From positions 558,001 to 622,000 of the forward strand of contig NZ_CP008887.1 in NCBI RefSeq assembly GCF_000769655.1: a stretch of DNA of 64,000 nucleotides, in the 5' to 3' direction. The notes under the pieces were generated by a model that worked only from the letters and a program-made list of their open reading frames with translations, had not been told where the DNA came from and ran no database searches. Both the position numbers and the translations under genes were made by a program. The stretch is from Thermococcus eurythermalis (GTDB taxonomy: Archaea; Methanobacteriota_B; Thermococci; Thermococcales; Thermococcaceae). Below are positions 36,895 to 46,393 of the stretch, one piece after another; position 1 is the stretch's first letter; each line of letters opens with the position of its first letter.

Positions 36895-38313
36895 ATGCGT
36901 TGGGTTGACTTTAAACAGTCCCTTTCAGAGTTTTGGAGTGACTTCAAAAGGCAGAAGTCCGGTTTACTGGGTATAGGGTTGTTAATCCTGTTCATCTTTA
37001 CTGCAGTCGCTGCCCCGGTGTTGACGTCACCTGACATCCCTGATAAATGGCAGGAGTTCTGGCTTGACAACCCTAAGAACGTGCCCCCAGTCTGGGTAAA
37101 CGCATTTTCCGGCGAAAAGAAGGCCGCCCATTTGATAATCGAGGGTGAGGCCCTCCAGAAGCTCATAACGGAGACCGACTCCGGCTACCGCATAGAAGTT
37201 ACCTACAACAACGAGTACGATGTTCCGCCCCAGGACATAGTTATAAAAGATCTCGTCGGTAATGCCGACGGAGGCAAGCCCTCAATAACGGTCATGGTTG
37301 AAAGGCCCGACGGCAGAGAGGTTACTTTAATAGAGAACTACAAGTTCTCAGGAAAGATTGTCCTCCAGCTCGGTACCCACCCGCAGGTTAGGGCCAACCT
37401 CATCAACTGGATTAAGAGCGAGGGCATACAAATTGACCCGCTTCAGGAGTTCCAGTACAGAACCCTTATGGACGCCACCAAAGTAATCTTCGGAAAGTTC
37501 AACGAGAACATCCTCGAGCACCCCGAGCCCCTGAAGGGTACTTACAAGTTCACTATACTCGTGAACGTCCCTGAAGGCACTTCCGTTTCCTTTGATGATG
37601 CCAGGATTATATTCACGGGTAGAACCTACGGCTGGCTCGGAACAGACTTCAAGGGAAGGGACCTGCTTTCAGGTATCATCTGGGGTTCAAGAGTATCCCT
37701 CGTTATCGGTATCTCAGTTGCCGTTGTCAGTGTCCTTATCGGAATATTCTACGGTGTTACGAGCGCGTACCTCGGTGGATGGAAGGACGAGATTATGATG
37801 AGGTTCCAGGAGTTCATGGCATCAATACCCAGCCTTCCGATACTCATCCTCATGGGTGCGTACTTTGGAGGCCACATCGCGCTCTGGCAGATAGTCGTGC
37901 TACTCGCAATATTCGGATGGGTCGGTATAGCGAGGGTTGCCAGAAGTATGGCGCTCCAGATTAAGGAGCAGACTTACGTTGAAGCTGCCAAGGTTCTGGG
38001 TGCCGGTACAGGTAGGATAATCTTCAAGCACATGGTTCCACAGCTCCTTCCGTATGCCTTTGCCCAGATGGCACTCAGCGTTCCCGGTGCCGTGCTTTCA
38101 GAGGCTTCACTGAGCTACCTGGGTCTCGGTGACCCGACCGCGGTTACGTGGGGGCAGATACTCCACGATGCACAGACGGCCGGTGCGGCAGTGAACGGTT
38201 ACTGGTGGTGGGTTATCCCGCCCGGACTTGCAATCGCCCTCGTCGGACTGACGTTCGTGCTCATAGGTACCGCCCTCGACAGAGTGCTCAACCCGAGATT
38301 GAGGAGGCTGTGA
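36895..38313 (+). CDS. Peptide ABC transporter permease (DppC type) with a large extracytoplasmic insert
   Basis: 472 residues, much longer than the usual 280-300. TM1 (LGIGLLILFIFTAVAAPVLT) is followed by about 200 residues of soluble sequence (to FTGRTYGWLGTDFKGRDLLSGIIWG) before the standard five-helix domain with EQTYVEAAKVLGAGTGRIIFKHMVPQLLP and the C-terminal FVLIGTALDRVLNPRLRRL. The insert sits outside the membrane and may dock the anchored binding protein. The DppC core is intact. Confidence 0.9.
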   Translation: MRWVDFKQSLSEFWSDFKRQKSGLLGIGLLILFIFTAVAAPVLTSPDIPDKWQEFWLDNPKNVPPVWVNAFSGEKKAAHLIIEGEALQKLITETDSGYRIEVTYNNEYDVPPQDIVIKDLVGNADGGKPSITVMVERPDGREVTLIENYKFSGKIVLQLGTHPQVRANLINWIKSEGIQIDPLQEFQYRTLMDATKVIFGKFNENILEHPEPLKGTYKFTILVNVPEGTSVSFDDARIIFTGRTYGWLGTDFKGRDLLSGIIWGSRVSLVIGISVAVVSVLIGIFYGVTSAYLGGWKDEIMMRFQEFMASIPSLPILILMGAYFGGHIALWQIVVLLAIFGWVGIARVARSMALQIKEQTYVEAAKVLGAGTGRIIFKHMVPQLLPYAFAQMALSVPGAVLSEASLSYLGLGDPTAVTWGQILHDAQTAGAAVNGYWWWVIPPGLAIALVGLTFVLIGTALDRVLNPRLRRL

Positions 38314-38323
38314 GGTGGTAAAA

Positions 38324-39283
38324 ATGGCAAAACCCGTCCTTGAAGTTCGCAACCTTAAGATGTACTACTTCACCAACAGGGGTGTAGTGAGGGCAGTTGA
38401 CGACATAAGCTTTGACATAAAGAAGGGTGAAGTCCTTGGACTTGCCGGAGAGAGCGGATGCGGCAAGTCCTCCCTTGGTTTTACTTTAATGGGCATGCCC
38501 ACGCCGCCTGGAAAGATTGTGGACGGCAGCATCAAAATCGACGGCAGGGAGATAGTCGGCCTCCCCGAGAGTGTGCTCAGGAAGGAGATACGCTGGCAGA
38601 AGATATCCATGATCTTTCAGGGTGCTATGAACGCTCTTAACCCCGTTTACACCGTCGGCTACCAGATGATAGAGCCCCTGATCTACCACAAGGGAATGAG
38701 CAAGGAAGAGGCGCTCGACAGGGCCCAGAAATACCTTGAGCTCGTTGGTCTCGACCCCGAGATCGTCTACCGCTACCCTCACGAGCTCTCAGGTGGTATG
38801 AAGCAGCGTGTTATCATTGCAACCGCGTTGCTCATGGAGCCGAGCGTCGTCATAGCCGACGAGCCGACCACGGCCCTTGACGTCGTTGTCCAGGCCCAGA
38901 TTATCAACCTCATGAAGAGGCTGAAGAAGGAGCTCGGCCTCTCGATGATATTCATTACCCACGACCTCAGCATCCTCGCTGAGATTAGCGACCGCGTTGC
39001 CATCATGTACGCGGGCAAAATCGTGGAGATTGGAGACAGCGAGAAGATTTACTACGAGCCTGCCCACCCGTACACCCAGAAGCTCCTTGCCGCCATTCCA
39101 AGGCTCCACGAAGACGTCGAAAAGCTCGAATTCATTCCGGGACAGCCGCCCAACCTCCTCAACCCGCCGAAAGGATGCCGCTTCCACCCGAGGTGCCCGT
39201 ATGCAATGCAGGTTTGTAAGGAGCAGGTTCCCGAGATGAAGGAAGTTGATAAAGACCACTACGCTGCATGCTGGTTGCTGTGA
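38324..39283 (+). CDS. Peptide ABC transporter ATPase (DppD type)
   Basis: 319 residues from ATG 38324 (GAGGTGG upstream). Walker A GESGCGKSS, signature HELSGGMKQRVIIATAL, Walker B VVIADEPTTALDVV, and the oligopeptide-permease C-terminal extension with four Cys (GCRFHPRCPYAMQVCKEQVP and AACWLL), a pattern reported to hold a [4Fe-4S] cluster in related ATPases. Pairs with the next ATPase as a heterodimer. Confidence 0.92.
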   Translation: MAKPVLEVRNLKMYYFTNRGVVRAVDDISFDIKKGEVLGLAGESGCGKSSLGFTLMGMPTPPGKIVDGSIKIDGREIVGLPESVLRKEIRWQKISMIFQGAMNALNPVYTVGYQMIEPLIYHKGMSKEEALDRAQKYLELVGLDPEIVYRYPHELSGGMKQRVIIATALLMEPSVVIADEPTTALDVVVQAQIINLMKRLKKELGLSMIFITHDLSILAEISDRVAIMYAGKIVEIGDSEKIYYEPAHPYTQKLLAAIPRLHEDVEKLEFIPGQPPNLLNPPKGCRFHPRCPYAMQVCKEQVPEMKEVDKDHYAACWLL

Positions 39284-39293
39284 GGTGTGAGAC

Positions 39294-40301
39294 ATGGCCG
39301 AGCCGGTACTTAAAGTTGAAAACCTTAAGAAGTACTTCCCAATCAAGAGGGGCTTCCTTGCCAGCCTTCGCGGTGAGCCTCAGCGCTTCGTCCACGCCGT
39401 TGATGGGGTAAGCTTTGAGATAGGCAAGCAACAGGTCTTTGCCCTCGTCGGTGAGAGCGGCTGTGGAAAGTCCACCACTGGAAAGCTCATAGTGAAGCTC
39501 CTTGAGCCCACGGAGGGTAAAATATACCTGGAGGGTCAGGATGTCACTGAGATTAGGACAAAGGAAGAACTCCTCGCATACAGAAGGAAAGTTCAGATGA
39601 TATTCCAGGACCCGTTCTCTTCAATGAACCCCAGGTTCAAGATATACGACGTGCTTGAGGAGCCCCTGCTGATCCACGGAATCGGTGAAACGAGGGCTGA
39701 GAGGGAGGAACTCATTTACAAGGCCCTTGAGATGGTTAAAATTACCCCTCCCGAGGAGTACGTGGGCAGGAACCCCCACATGCTCTCGGGTGGACAGAGG
39801 CAGCGTGTGGCAATAGCAAGGGCCCTCATCCTTAACCCGACTTTCATCGTTGCCGACGAGCCGGTCTCGATGCTTGACGTTTCAATCCGTGCGGAAGTCC
39901 TCGAGCTGATGAAGGAGCTCAAGGAGAAGATGGGAGTTACTTACCTCTACATCACCCACGATATGTCCACTGCAAGGTACTTCGCCGACTGGATGGCAGT
40001 CATGTACCTTGGAAGGATTGTCGAGATGGGCCCAGCGAAAGTCGTCATTGACAACCCGCTCCACCCGTACACGAGGGCACTCCTGGCCGCGGTTCCAGAG
40101 CCGAAGCCCGAGCGCAGGAACATCATCAAGGAGCTCCCGATCAAGGGTGAAGTCCCCAACGCCGTGGACATACCGCCTGGATGCCGCTTCCACCCGAGGT
40201 GTATCTACGCCCAGAAGGGTCTCTGCGACACCAAACACCCGCAGCTCATCGAGTACGAGCACAACCACTGGGCGGAGTGCCATCTTGTCGGGAAATACTG
40301 A
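39294..40301 (+). CDS. Peptide ABC transporter ATPase (DppF type)
   Basis: 335 residues. Walker A GESGCGKSTTGKL, signature HMLSGGQRQRVAIARAL, Walker B FIVADEPVSMLDVS, switch His in YITHDMSTARYFAD, and C-terminal GCRFHPRCIYAQKGLCDTKHPQ with HWAECHLVGKY (four Cys). Second ATPase and last gene of the transporter operon. A T6 tract (40313-40318) and T-rich sequence follow. Confidence 0.92.
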   Translation: MAEPVLKVENLKKYFPIKRGFLASLRGEPQRFVHAVDGVSFEIGKQQVFALVGESGCGKSTTGKLIVKLLEPTEGKIYLEGQDVTEIRTKEELLAYRRKVQMIFQDPFSSMNPRFKIYDVLEEPLLIHGIGETRAEREELIYKALEMVKITPPEEYVGRNPHMLSGGQRQRVAIARALILNPTFIVADEPVSMLDVSIRAEVLELMKELKEKMGVTYLYITHDMSTARYFADWMAVMYLGRIVEMGPAKVVIDNPLHPYTRALLAAVPEPKPERRNIIKELPIKGEVPNAVDIPPGCRFHPRCIYAQKGLCDTKHPQLIEYEHNHWAECHLVGKY

Positions 40302-40312
40302 GCCCACACAAC

Positions 40313-40329
40313 TTTTTTATTTTAATTCT
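40313..40329 (+). terminator. T-rich terminator after the peptide transporter operon
   Basis: TTTTTTATTTTAATTC starting 12 bases after the last stop. The same stretch could act as the TATA region for the gene at 40359, so both functions may overlap here. Confidence 0.45.
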
Positions 40330-40358
40330 CTGTCTCTCGTTGTTGAAGGTGGTACCTG

Positions 40359-40871
40359 ATGAGTAGCTTCAGAGAAGGTATTACGTATCCCCCAATCAGA
40401 ACTGGCCTGATACTGCTGTTGCTGGCTTTTCTGATGTCCCTTGCCGCCTCTTATAACGTGCTCAGAGAAGACGTTCGAACTGGCGTTTGGGGGCCCGGAA
40501 CTCACTCCATTGGTGACGAGATTGAGGTGTCTGGGGAAGTTGTGAGTATAAGCCTTGAGATTTCCTCGGACAACGCTTCGGTCAGGGTAATCGCCGATGG
40601 TGTGGAAAACACCTACACCCTGTCTGGGAGCAGCGAGAGGTTGGAACTTTCTTCGCCCCCGTCTGTTCTGGTCGAGAACGGGGAGGTCAGCTATTCGTAT
40701 GCTGTAAAGTGGGTGGAGTACCCGTATTCTTATCTCGGCTTCCTGGCGTTTTTCATCATGATCGTGGGAAGCGTTATCGCCTTTAGGGGGTACCTAAGCT
40801 TCATGGAGTCCCTCAAAGAGAAGGCAACGGCAAAGAAGAGGGGGGAGAAAAATGAGGGCTCTAAACTATGA
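40359..40871 (+). CDS. Two-helix membrane protein, family unknown
   Basis: 170 residues, ATG 40359 after GGTGGTACC. A first helix ([20 protein letters not shown]) leads to an extracytoplasmic beta-rich domain of about 90 residues ([31 protein letters not shown], possibly an OB-like fold), then a second helix ([22 protein letters not shown]) and a basic cytoplasmic tail. No family recognised. Its last 20 bases overlap nadE, so the two are coupled, though no functional tie is evident. Confidence 0.6.
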   Translation: MSSFREGITYPPIRTGLILLLLAFLMSLAASYNVLREDVRTGVWGPGTHSIGDEIEVSGEVVSISLEISSDNASVRVIADGVENTYTLSGSSERLELSSPPSVLVENGEVSYSYAVKWVEYPYSYLGFLAFFIMIVGSVIAFRGYLSFMESLKEKATAKKRGEKNEGSKL

Positions 40872-41613
40872 TGTCGCTATAAAAACCACCGTGGACTTCA
40901 TAAAAGAGAAAGTGGGCGATGCTGGGGCGAATGGAGTTGTGATTGGAATCAGCGGGGGCATAGACAGCGCGACCGTCGCGTACCTCGCCGTTAGGGCCCT
41001 TGGGAAGGATAGGGTTATGGGGCTCATCATGCCCTACTACGAAAACCGCGATGTTGATGACGCGAAACTCGTCTGTGAGAGCCTGGGAATCGAATACGAG
41101 CTGATAAACATAAAGCCCATCGTAGATGAGTTCGAGAGGGCCGTTGGAGGGCTCGACACCCTGAGCAGGGGGAACGTAATGTCAAGGACGAGGATGGTTC
41201 TCCTCTATGCCCACGCCAACGCCAGGAACTACCTCGTCCTGGGTACCTCCAACCGGAGTGAGTTTCTGACCGGCTATTTCACCAAGTGGGGCGACGGGGC
41301 GAGCGACTACGCTCCGCTCATAAATCTCTACAAGACAGAGGTCTGGGAGATAGCAAAGCGTCTGGGAGTTCCTGAGGGGATAATCCAGAAGAAGCCCTCT
41401 GCCGGCCTCTGGGAGGGGCAGACCGACGAGGACGAGCTGGGAATAAGCTACCGCCTCCTTGATGAAATCCTGTGGCGTCTAGTTGACTTGAAGATGGAGA
41501 AGGGGGAAATAGCGAGGGAGCTTGGCGTTCCAGTTGAGAGGGTAGAATACGTCGAAGGCCTCGTGAAGAAGAGCGAGCACAAGAGGAGACTCCCCATCGG
41601 GCCAGAGTTCTGA
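40852..41613 (+). CDS. nadE: NAD+ synthetase
   Basis: 253 residues, ATG 40852 after GGGGGGAG. PP-loop [19 protein letters not shown], then [43 protein letters not shown] and [17 protein letters not shown], which are diagnostic. There is no glutaminase domain, so it should use ammonia directly, as archaeal NadE proteins do. It makes NAD+ from deamido-NAD+. Confidence 0.96.
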   Translation: MRALNYDVAIKTTVDFIKEKVGDAGANGVVIGISGGIDSATVAYLAVRALGKDRVMGLIMPYYENRDVDDAKLVCESLGIEYELINIKPIVDEFERAVGGLDTLSRGNVMSRTRMVLLYAHANARNYLVLGTSNRSEFLTGYFTKWGDGASDYAPLINLYKTEVWEIAKRLGVPEGIIQKKPSAGLWEGQTDEDELGISYRLLDEILWRLVDLKMEKGEIARELGVPVERVEYVEGLVKKSEHKRRLPIGPEF

Positions 41614-41622
41614 GGTGAGCGC

Positions 41623-42465
41623 ATGAAGAGGGGCTACATTCTCGTTTTTCTCGCTGCGTCTATGTGGGGGACTCTCGGTATCTTCGCCAAGTACCTCGAC
41701 GGCTTTGGCCTCAGCCCGTTCACTATGGTATTTTACCGCGTCCTTTTTGCCCTGATACTCCTGGGCATGTACCTTAAGCTCAGGGGTATCGGGCTCTCCA
41801 TTGAGAAGGGAAGGCTGAAGTTCTATGCCCTTTACGGGTTCTTCAGCATATTTCTCTTCTACACGCTCTATTTCTACACTGTAACTATCTCCTCGGTCTC
41901 CTTTGCTGTCCTGCTCCTCTACACCGCGCCGGTGTACTCGATAGTCCTGGGACGGCTGGTCTTTGGGGAGCCGATGAGCAGGGAAAAGCTCGTTGCGCTG
42001 GTCATGGTGATGGTTGGAGTTGTCCTCGTCAACGGTTCTGGGGCTGAATTTTCCGCCAGGGCGCTTGTATTCGGCCTCCTTACCGGGCTGACCTACGCCC
42101 TCTATGGGGTTCTTGCAAAGCTCGCCGTGAGAAAAGAAGAGCCCGAGAAGGCCCTCTTCTACACCCTGCTTTTTGGGTTCTTCTTCCTCATCCCGTTCTC
42201 TGACTTTAGCGTTCCGACCGGTGCGGTCCCCTACCTCTTCGCACTGGCACTCTTCCCGACGTTCCTCGGCTACGTCCTCTACAACCACGCTCTGAAGGAA
42301 GTGGAGGTCAGCAGGGCAAGTATAGTCGCAACTATAGAGCCCGTTGTCGCAATACTCCTCGCATACATTCTCTTCGGGGAAAAGCTTACGCTGTCCCAGG
42401 TGCTTGGTGGGGCCCTCATAATCGGGGCCTCTGTGCTGGTTCACATCAAAGAGGAGAAGGGCTGA
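41623..42465 (+). CDS. EamA-family (DMT) transporter
   Basis: 280 residues with ten predicted helices in two EamA repeats. The first begins GYILVFLAASMWGTLGIFAKYLDGFGLSPF and contains the LLYTAPVYSIVLGRLVFGEPMSREKL signature. The second contains LVFGLLTGLTYALYGVLAKLA and TIEPVVAILLAYILFGEKLTLSQVLGGALIIGASVLV. Probably exports a metabolite; the substrate is unknown. A decayed relative lies at 46718-47503. Confidence 0.88.
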   Translation: MKRGYILVFLAASMWGTLGIFAKYLDGFGLSPFTMVFYRVLFALILLGMYLKLRGIGLSIEKGRLKFYALYGFFSIFLFYTLYFYTVTISSVSFAVLLLYTAPVYSIVLGRLVFGEPMSREKLVALVMVMVGVVLVNGSGAEFSARALVFGLLTGLTYALYGVLAKLAVRKEEPEKALFYTLLFGFFFLIPFSDFSVPTGAVPYLFALALFPTFLGYVLYNHALKEVEVSRASIVATIEPVVAILLAYILFGEKLTLSQVLGGALIIGASVLVHIKEEKG

Positions 42466-42470
42466 GGGAC

Positions 42471-43793
42471 TCAAATGTAGAAGTACCTCTCAAGCTCCCA
42501 CTCCGTCACTTTTTTCGTCTTAACCGGCAGTCCTTCACTCTCAAGGTAGGTCACGTATTCGCTCCATTCGTTCTCTTTGTAGGCGATGAAGTTTCTGTAC
42601 GCCTCGCCAAGGGCGTCTCTCACAATCCTGTCCTTTTTGAGTTCTTCGAGTGCCTCTCCAAGGCTTCCGGGCAGGGTTTCGATTCCCCGCCTGTTTCTTT
42701 CTTCCTCGGTCATGTTGTAGACGTTGCCCTCGACGTATGCATCGGGTTCGAGCTTTCTCTTTATTCCGTCGAGTCCTGCCATCAGAACCGCGGCTATTGC
42801 CAGATATGGGTTGGCGCTGGGGTCCGGGCACCTGTACTCTATCCTCGCCCCGCTGTTCTGGAAGGCTGGAATCCTCACGAGGGTGCTCCTGTTTCTGTAG
42901 CCCCAGCTGATGTAAACGGGGGCCTCGTAACCGGGAACGAGGCGCTTGTAGCTGTTCACCGTTGGGTTGGTTACGGCGGCGAGGGCCTTTGCGTGCTTCA
43001 AGATTCCGGCTATGAAGTGGATTGCAGTCTCGCTCAGTCCGTCTCCCCCTGCGAAGGCGTTCTCTCCGTTCCTCCAGAGGCTTATGTGGAGGTGCATCCC
43101 GTTGCCAGGGAATCCGTAGAGGGGTTTTGGCATGAACGTCGCGTGGAGGCCTCTCATCTCGGCTATGGCCTTGACGAGGTACTTGAAGCTCACGAGGTTG
43201 TCCGCGGTCTTTAGGGCCTCGTCGTAGCGGAAGTCAATCTCGTGCTGAGCTTTGCCAACCTCGTGGTGGAGTGCCTCAGGCACGAGGCCAAACGACGGCA
43301 TGTAGAGTGCTATTTCTCTCCTGAGCTCCCTCGCCTTGTCGAGCGTCACCAGGTCAAAATACCCTCCACTGTCTGGTATGTGGAGCTCCCACGTGCCGTT
43401 CTTCTTGAAGAGGTAGAACTCCGGCTCTGGCCCTATATATGCCTTGAACCCTTCCTTTTCGAGCCTTTTGAGGGTCCTCCTCAGGACTCCTCTGGGGTCT
43501 GCTCCGTAGGGCTTTCCGTCCTTGTAGATGTAGCCGTAGACCCTTGCTATTCCTTCCCAGGGGACTTCTGCGTACGTGCTGGGGTCTGCCTTAAAGATGA
43601 GATCGCTGTCTTCTATGCCCTGGAACCCTGGGATGGAAGAGCCGTCAAAGGCTATGCCGTCCTCAACGGCCTCTTCGTACCTCTCGATGGGAATTTCCAG
43701 GCCCTTTGGGACGCCGTTTATGTCCACGAATATGAGCTGTAAGAACCTCGGCCTGGTGATATCAACATTTGGAAATTTTGCACTTATGTTCAT
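42471..43793 (-). CDS. glnA: Glutamine synthetase type I
   Basis: 440 residues, the length of the GSI-alpha form. FDGSSIPGFQGIEDSDLIFKADPSTY, HHEVGKAQHEIDFRYDEAL, NGMHLHISLW and GARIEYRCPDPSANPYLAIAAVLMAG are catalytic and metal-binding signatures. The adenylylation loop of GSI-beta does not appear to be present, so regulation is more likely transcriptional or by feedback. The gap 43794-44016 upstream is AT-rich and carries the divergent promoters (minus-strand AGGAGGAATG before the start codon); I see no PII gene nearby. Confidence 0.96.
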   Translation of the reverse strand: MNISAKFPNVDITRPRFLQLIFVDINGVPKGLEIPIERYEEAVEDGIAFDGSSIPGFQGIEDSDLIFKADPSTYAEVPWEGIARVYGYIYKDGKPYGADPRGVLRRTLKRLEKEGFKAYIGPEPEFYLFKKNGTWELHIPDSGGYFDLVTLDKARELRREIALYMPSFGLVPEALHHEVGKAQHEIDFRYDEALKTADNLVSFKYLVKAIAEMRGLHATFMPKPLYGFPGNGMHLHISLWRNGENAFAGGDGLSETAIHFIAGILKHAKALAAVTNPTVNSYKRLVPGYEAPVYISWGYRNRSTLVRIPAFQNSGARIEYRCPDPSANPYLAIAAVLMAGLDGIKRKLEPDAYVEGNVYNMTEEERNRRGIETLPGSLGEALEELKKDRIVRDALGEAYRNFIAYKENEWSEYVTYLESEGLPVKTKKVTEWELERYFYI

Positions 43794-44016
43794 TTTTTCA
43801 TTCCTCCTTTGCTTAAACGTCTAATTATTTCCGCCTTTTGGTGAACAAATACTCCTAATTAACCCTTTCTCCTGGATTTTTGAACACGTGACAAAAAACG
43901 GCCGGCGTGCTTAATCTTTTTGACATTAAAATGCATATTTTGTTGGTTTCCAGCTGTTCTTTTGACAAAAAAATGCTAAACAACGTTTATCTGTCTTGCC
44001 CTGGATTAACACCTGT

Positions 44017-44421
44017 ATGAACCCTGAAAACTCAATCCTAAAGGAAATCTACCGCATAAACAGTCATCTTCCTGCAAAGAGACCGACCCTTGCCCAGCTC
44101 CTTGAAGAGAACAGACCGTCGGTCAGGCTTAGGGACGGGAGCGAGCACTCTTTTAGACGCGCTGAGCTTGAGCGCATCAAGGGTTTGCTAGATCCGGGTG
44201 AGGATACTCAGCTCCTGCTCCCCATAGTCCTTGAGATTGTGAGCGACTTCAGGGGCTACTTCCGCGTCAGGGGAAAGGTTGCCGTCAAGGTGATAGACAA
44301 ACTCCTCGGTTCATACGACCCCTTAGACGAGCCCGTGGAGAGGCTCTACCCGAGGTACCTGCTTTCGAGGGTTAGACGTGAGCTGCCGACGACAACGACC
44401 TACGCATTCATAGCGGAGTGA
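44017..44421 (+). CDS. UPF0216/DUF61-like conserved archaeal protein
   Basis: 134 residues from ATG 44017; codons further upstream fall in the promoter gap. INSHLPAKRPTLAQLLEENRPSVRLRDGSEHSFRRAELERIKGLLD matches the DUF61/UPF0216 pattern, followed by LLLPIVLEIVSDFRGYFRVRGKVAVKVIDKLLG. Function unknown. AACGTTTATCTG just upstream suggests a short leader. Confidence 0.75.
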   Translation: MNPENSILKEIYRINSHLPAKRPTLAQLLEENRPSVRLRDGSEHSFRRAELERIKGLLDPGEDTQLLLPIVLEIVSDFRGYFRVRGKVAVKVIDKLLGSYDPLDEPVERLYPRYLLSRVRRELPTTTTYAFIAE

Positions 44422-44699
44422 TGGGTATGGACGACGAGAGGGTGTTCCTAAACTACCTCATCTTTACGGTGCCCCAGGTTACCGTACTTGTGGGAGCGAT
44501 TTTTGGAATCCTCGTGCTTGTTGGGGTAGAGACCCCAATTGTCCTTGGGATTTTTGCGCTCCTTTACGGGGTGATGCTCCTCGCGGTTGCCCTCATTGCC
44601 AGGGAGCACTTCTCAGGCTTGATGTTGTATTGGCTGTTCTTGTTTTTCTCCATCGTTCTGGCCCTTTCGGGCGTTGGCATACTGGTCTATAACAGGTAA
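44421..44699 (+). CDS. Small three-helix membrane protein
   Basis: 92 residues from ATG 44421, which shares a base with the preceding stop. Three helices: FLNYLIFTVPQVTVLVGAIFGILVLVG, TPIVLGIFALLYGVMLLAVALIA and MLYWLFLFFSIVLALSGVGILVY. No motif. Translationally coupled to the UPF0216 gene. Confidence 0.6.
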   Translation: MGMDDERVFLNYLIFTVPQVTVLVGAIFGILVLVGVETPIVLGIFALLYGVMLLAVALIAREHFSGLMLYWLFLFFSIVLALSGVGILVYNR

Positions 44700-44740
44700 C
44701 GTTTTATATTTTCCAGTTGTATAACTTTAAGGTGATGCTG

Positions 44741-46357
44741 ATGCGGAGAATTTCTTCAGTGACGCTCATTGTACTGGTATTGCTGGCGATTCTGCCTCTG
44801 ACAGCCGCTTCTTCGGACCAAGTGATTCAGGTCATAGCGGGGGACTACTCGGATGGAAGCGTCGTTGTTCTGAATCCCCACAGGGTGAACTACAAGCTGG
44901 CTTCAGTGAGGGAGGTCTGGGTTGAGTCGCCTGACGGAAGGCGCGTGGAGGGCTTCAATGTAACGATATCCCCCCGTGTGGTTCAGGACTGGGGGCTGGG
45001 GGAGGGAATGACGTTTAGATACAACGTGAGCTGTGCCCCAACGGTAGCACCCGGGGGCTATTCTCTAAAAATTCGGTTTCTGGGGGTTCTTCCTACCGGG
45101 GAGCTGTCAATATTCATTGTCTCCGTGCCTTTAACCGTCTTGGAAAGCCCGCTTCACTTTGGAGACGTTAACGTTTACACACTCACAGGGAGCTGGCCCA
45201 GGGTTTTTATTGGGGGCGAGCTGGTGGTGTATTCCTCGGTCTATAACATGGGTCATGTGGCCGTTAATGGGACGGCTTTTCTGACAATCTCTCGCGGCGG
45301 GAAGACCTACGTAAGCTTGAGTAAGGCCATTGTCTTTGAGCCTGCTTCAGATTCTACTGTGCTCTTTAACGTGAAACTCCCCTACTCTCTCGGGCAGGGG
45401 GACTATACCCTAAAATACGTCATAAAGACCCCGCGGGGGACGTTTTCTAAGACCTTGACTTTTTCCCTGGAGTGGGGGGTTTCCCTTCTGGGCGTTTCCC
45501 TTGAAAAAGACAGGGTTTATGTTGGAGATTCGGCCGTCGCATACGTCTCTGTAATGTCTCAGCGAAATATACCTGCCAATCTAACGGTCCGGTTCATCAA
45601 TGATAAAGGGGAACACGTGGACACTTTGCTCAAGCAGCTTTCCCTTGGGGAGGGTTCCTTTGTCTTTGAAGTGCCTCTTTTTACAGAGGCTCCCGGCCGC
45701 TATAACATATCAATCTCCATAGGCGTCGGTGAAAATGTTATCGGCACAGCGTCCGCAACCTACGAAGTTGTTGAGGCCCCCAGGATTTCCTCGGTTGTCC
45801 CAGTGTACTCAGAGGAGAACCTGGAGTTTCGTGTCATGATTTCAAACCCCGGCGCCGCGGCTTCGGGTGTTATCTCATACCTGCTCCGCTTCGAAAACGG
45901 TACTGTGTACAAAGGCTCGAAGGTCATTGACGTTCCATCCGGGAATTCCACCGTTGTCTTTGTGTTTCCATCGGGTGCCGGTGACGTTGAGTACACCTTC
46001 AATCTCTCCGTCGGCGGCCGCGTTAGCTCGGCGAGCGGGACGTTTGAGCAGCCCTCTCCCCCAACACCGGGACCTGCTCCCACAAACACTTCAACTACGC
46101 CTGTAGAGAACACCACTTCGAGCTACACTCCATCAAACTCAACGGGTGCGCCGACGTCCGGTGGGTTGTGGTGGCTGTTCGCAGTCCTGTTGATTACTGC
46201 ACTGGTCGTGAGTGGGGCGTATTGCATCCACAGAAATCAGGCAGGGAGAAAGCGCCGGGGGAAGCGTGGGCCAAAACGTCGCTCTCCTCTCGGGAGATTC
46301 AGGAGGCCGAGGCCTCCTACGTTCTGGGAAAGGGACTCTCTCCCCAAAAAGAAGTGA
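44741..46357 (+). CDS. Large surface protein with Ig-like modules, Ser/Thr stalk, TM anchor and basic tail
   Basis: 538 residues from ATG 44741, after AAGGTGAT and a TATA-like TTTTATAT at about 44702-44709. Signal peptide (RRISSVTLIVLVLLAILPLTAASS), then repeated beta-rich modules with many N-x-S/T sequons (NVTIS, NVSC, NGTAF, NLTV, NISIS), resembling CARDB/NEW3 Ig folds. A Pro/Thr/Ser/Asn stalk (TPGPAPTNTSTTPVENTTSS) leads to the anchor LWWLFAVLLITALVVSGAYCI. An unusually long basic cytoplasmic tail of about 45 residues (KRRGKRGPKRRSPLGRFRRPRPP) ends the protein. No enzyme motif; probably a surface adhesion or structural protein. Confidence 0.72.
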   Translation: MRRISSVTLIVLVLLAILPLTAASSDQVIQVIAGDYSDGSVVVLNPHRVNYKLASVREVWVESPDGRRVEGFNVTISPRVVQDWGLGEGMTFRYNVSCAPTVAPGGYSLKIRFLGVLPTGELSIFIVSVPLTVLESPLHFGDVNVYTLTGSWPRVFIGGELVVYSSVYNMGHVAVNGTAFLTISRGGKTYVSLSKAIVFEPASDSTVLFNVKLPYSLGQGDYTLKYVIKTPRGTFSKTLTFSLEWGVSLLGVSLEKDRVYVGDSAVAYVSVMSQRNIPANLTVRFINDKGEHVDTLLKQLSLGEGSFVFEVPLFTEAPGRYNISISIGVGENVIGTASATYEVVEAPRISSVVPVYSEENLEFRVMISNPGAAASGVISYLLRFENGTVYKGSKVIDVPSGNSTVVFVFPSGAGDVEYTFNLSVGGRVSSASGTFEQPSPPTPGPAPTNTSTTPVENTTSSYTPSNSTGAPTSGGLWWLFAVLLITALVVSGAYCIHRNQAGRKRRGKRGPKRRSPLGRFRRPRPPTFWERDSLPKKK

Positions 46358-46363
46358 CCAAAC

Positions 46364-46373
46364 CTTTTTATTC
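46364..46373 (+). promoter_or_regulatory. rnpB promoter TATA box
   Basis: CTTTTTATTC is centred about 25 bases before the first base of the rnpB P1 helix at 46394, the spacing expected for archaeal initiation. Confidence 0.6.
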
Positions 46374-46393
46374 TCCCTTTTCTACTTCCTTAC

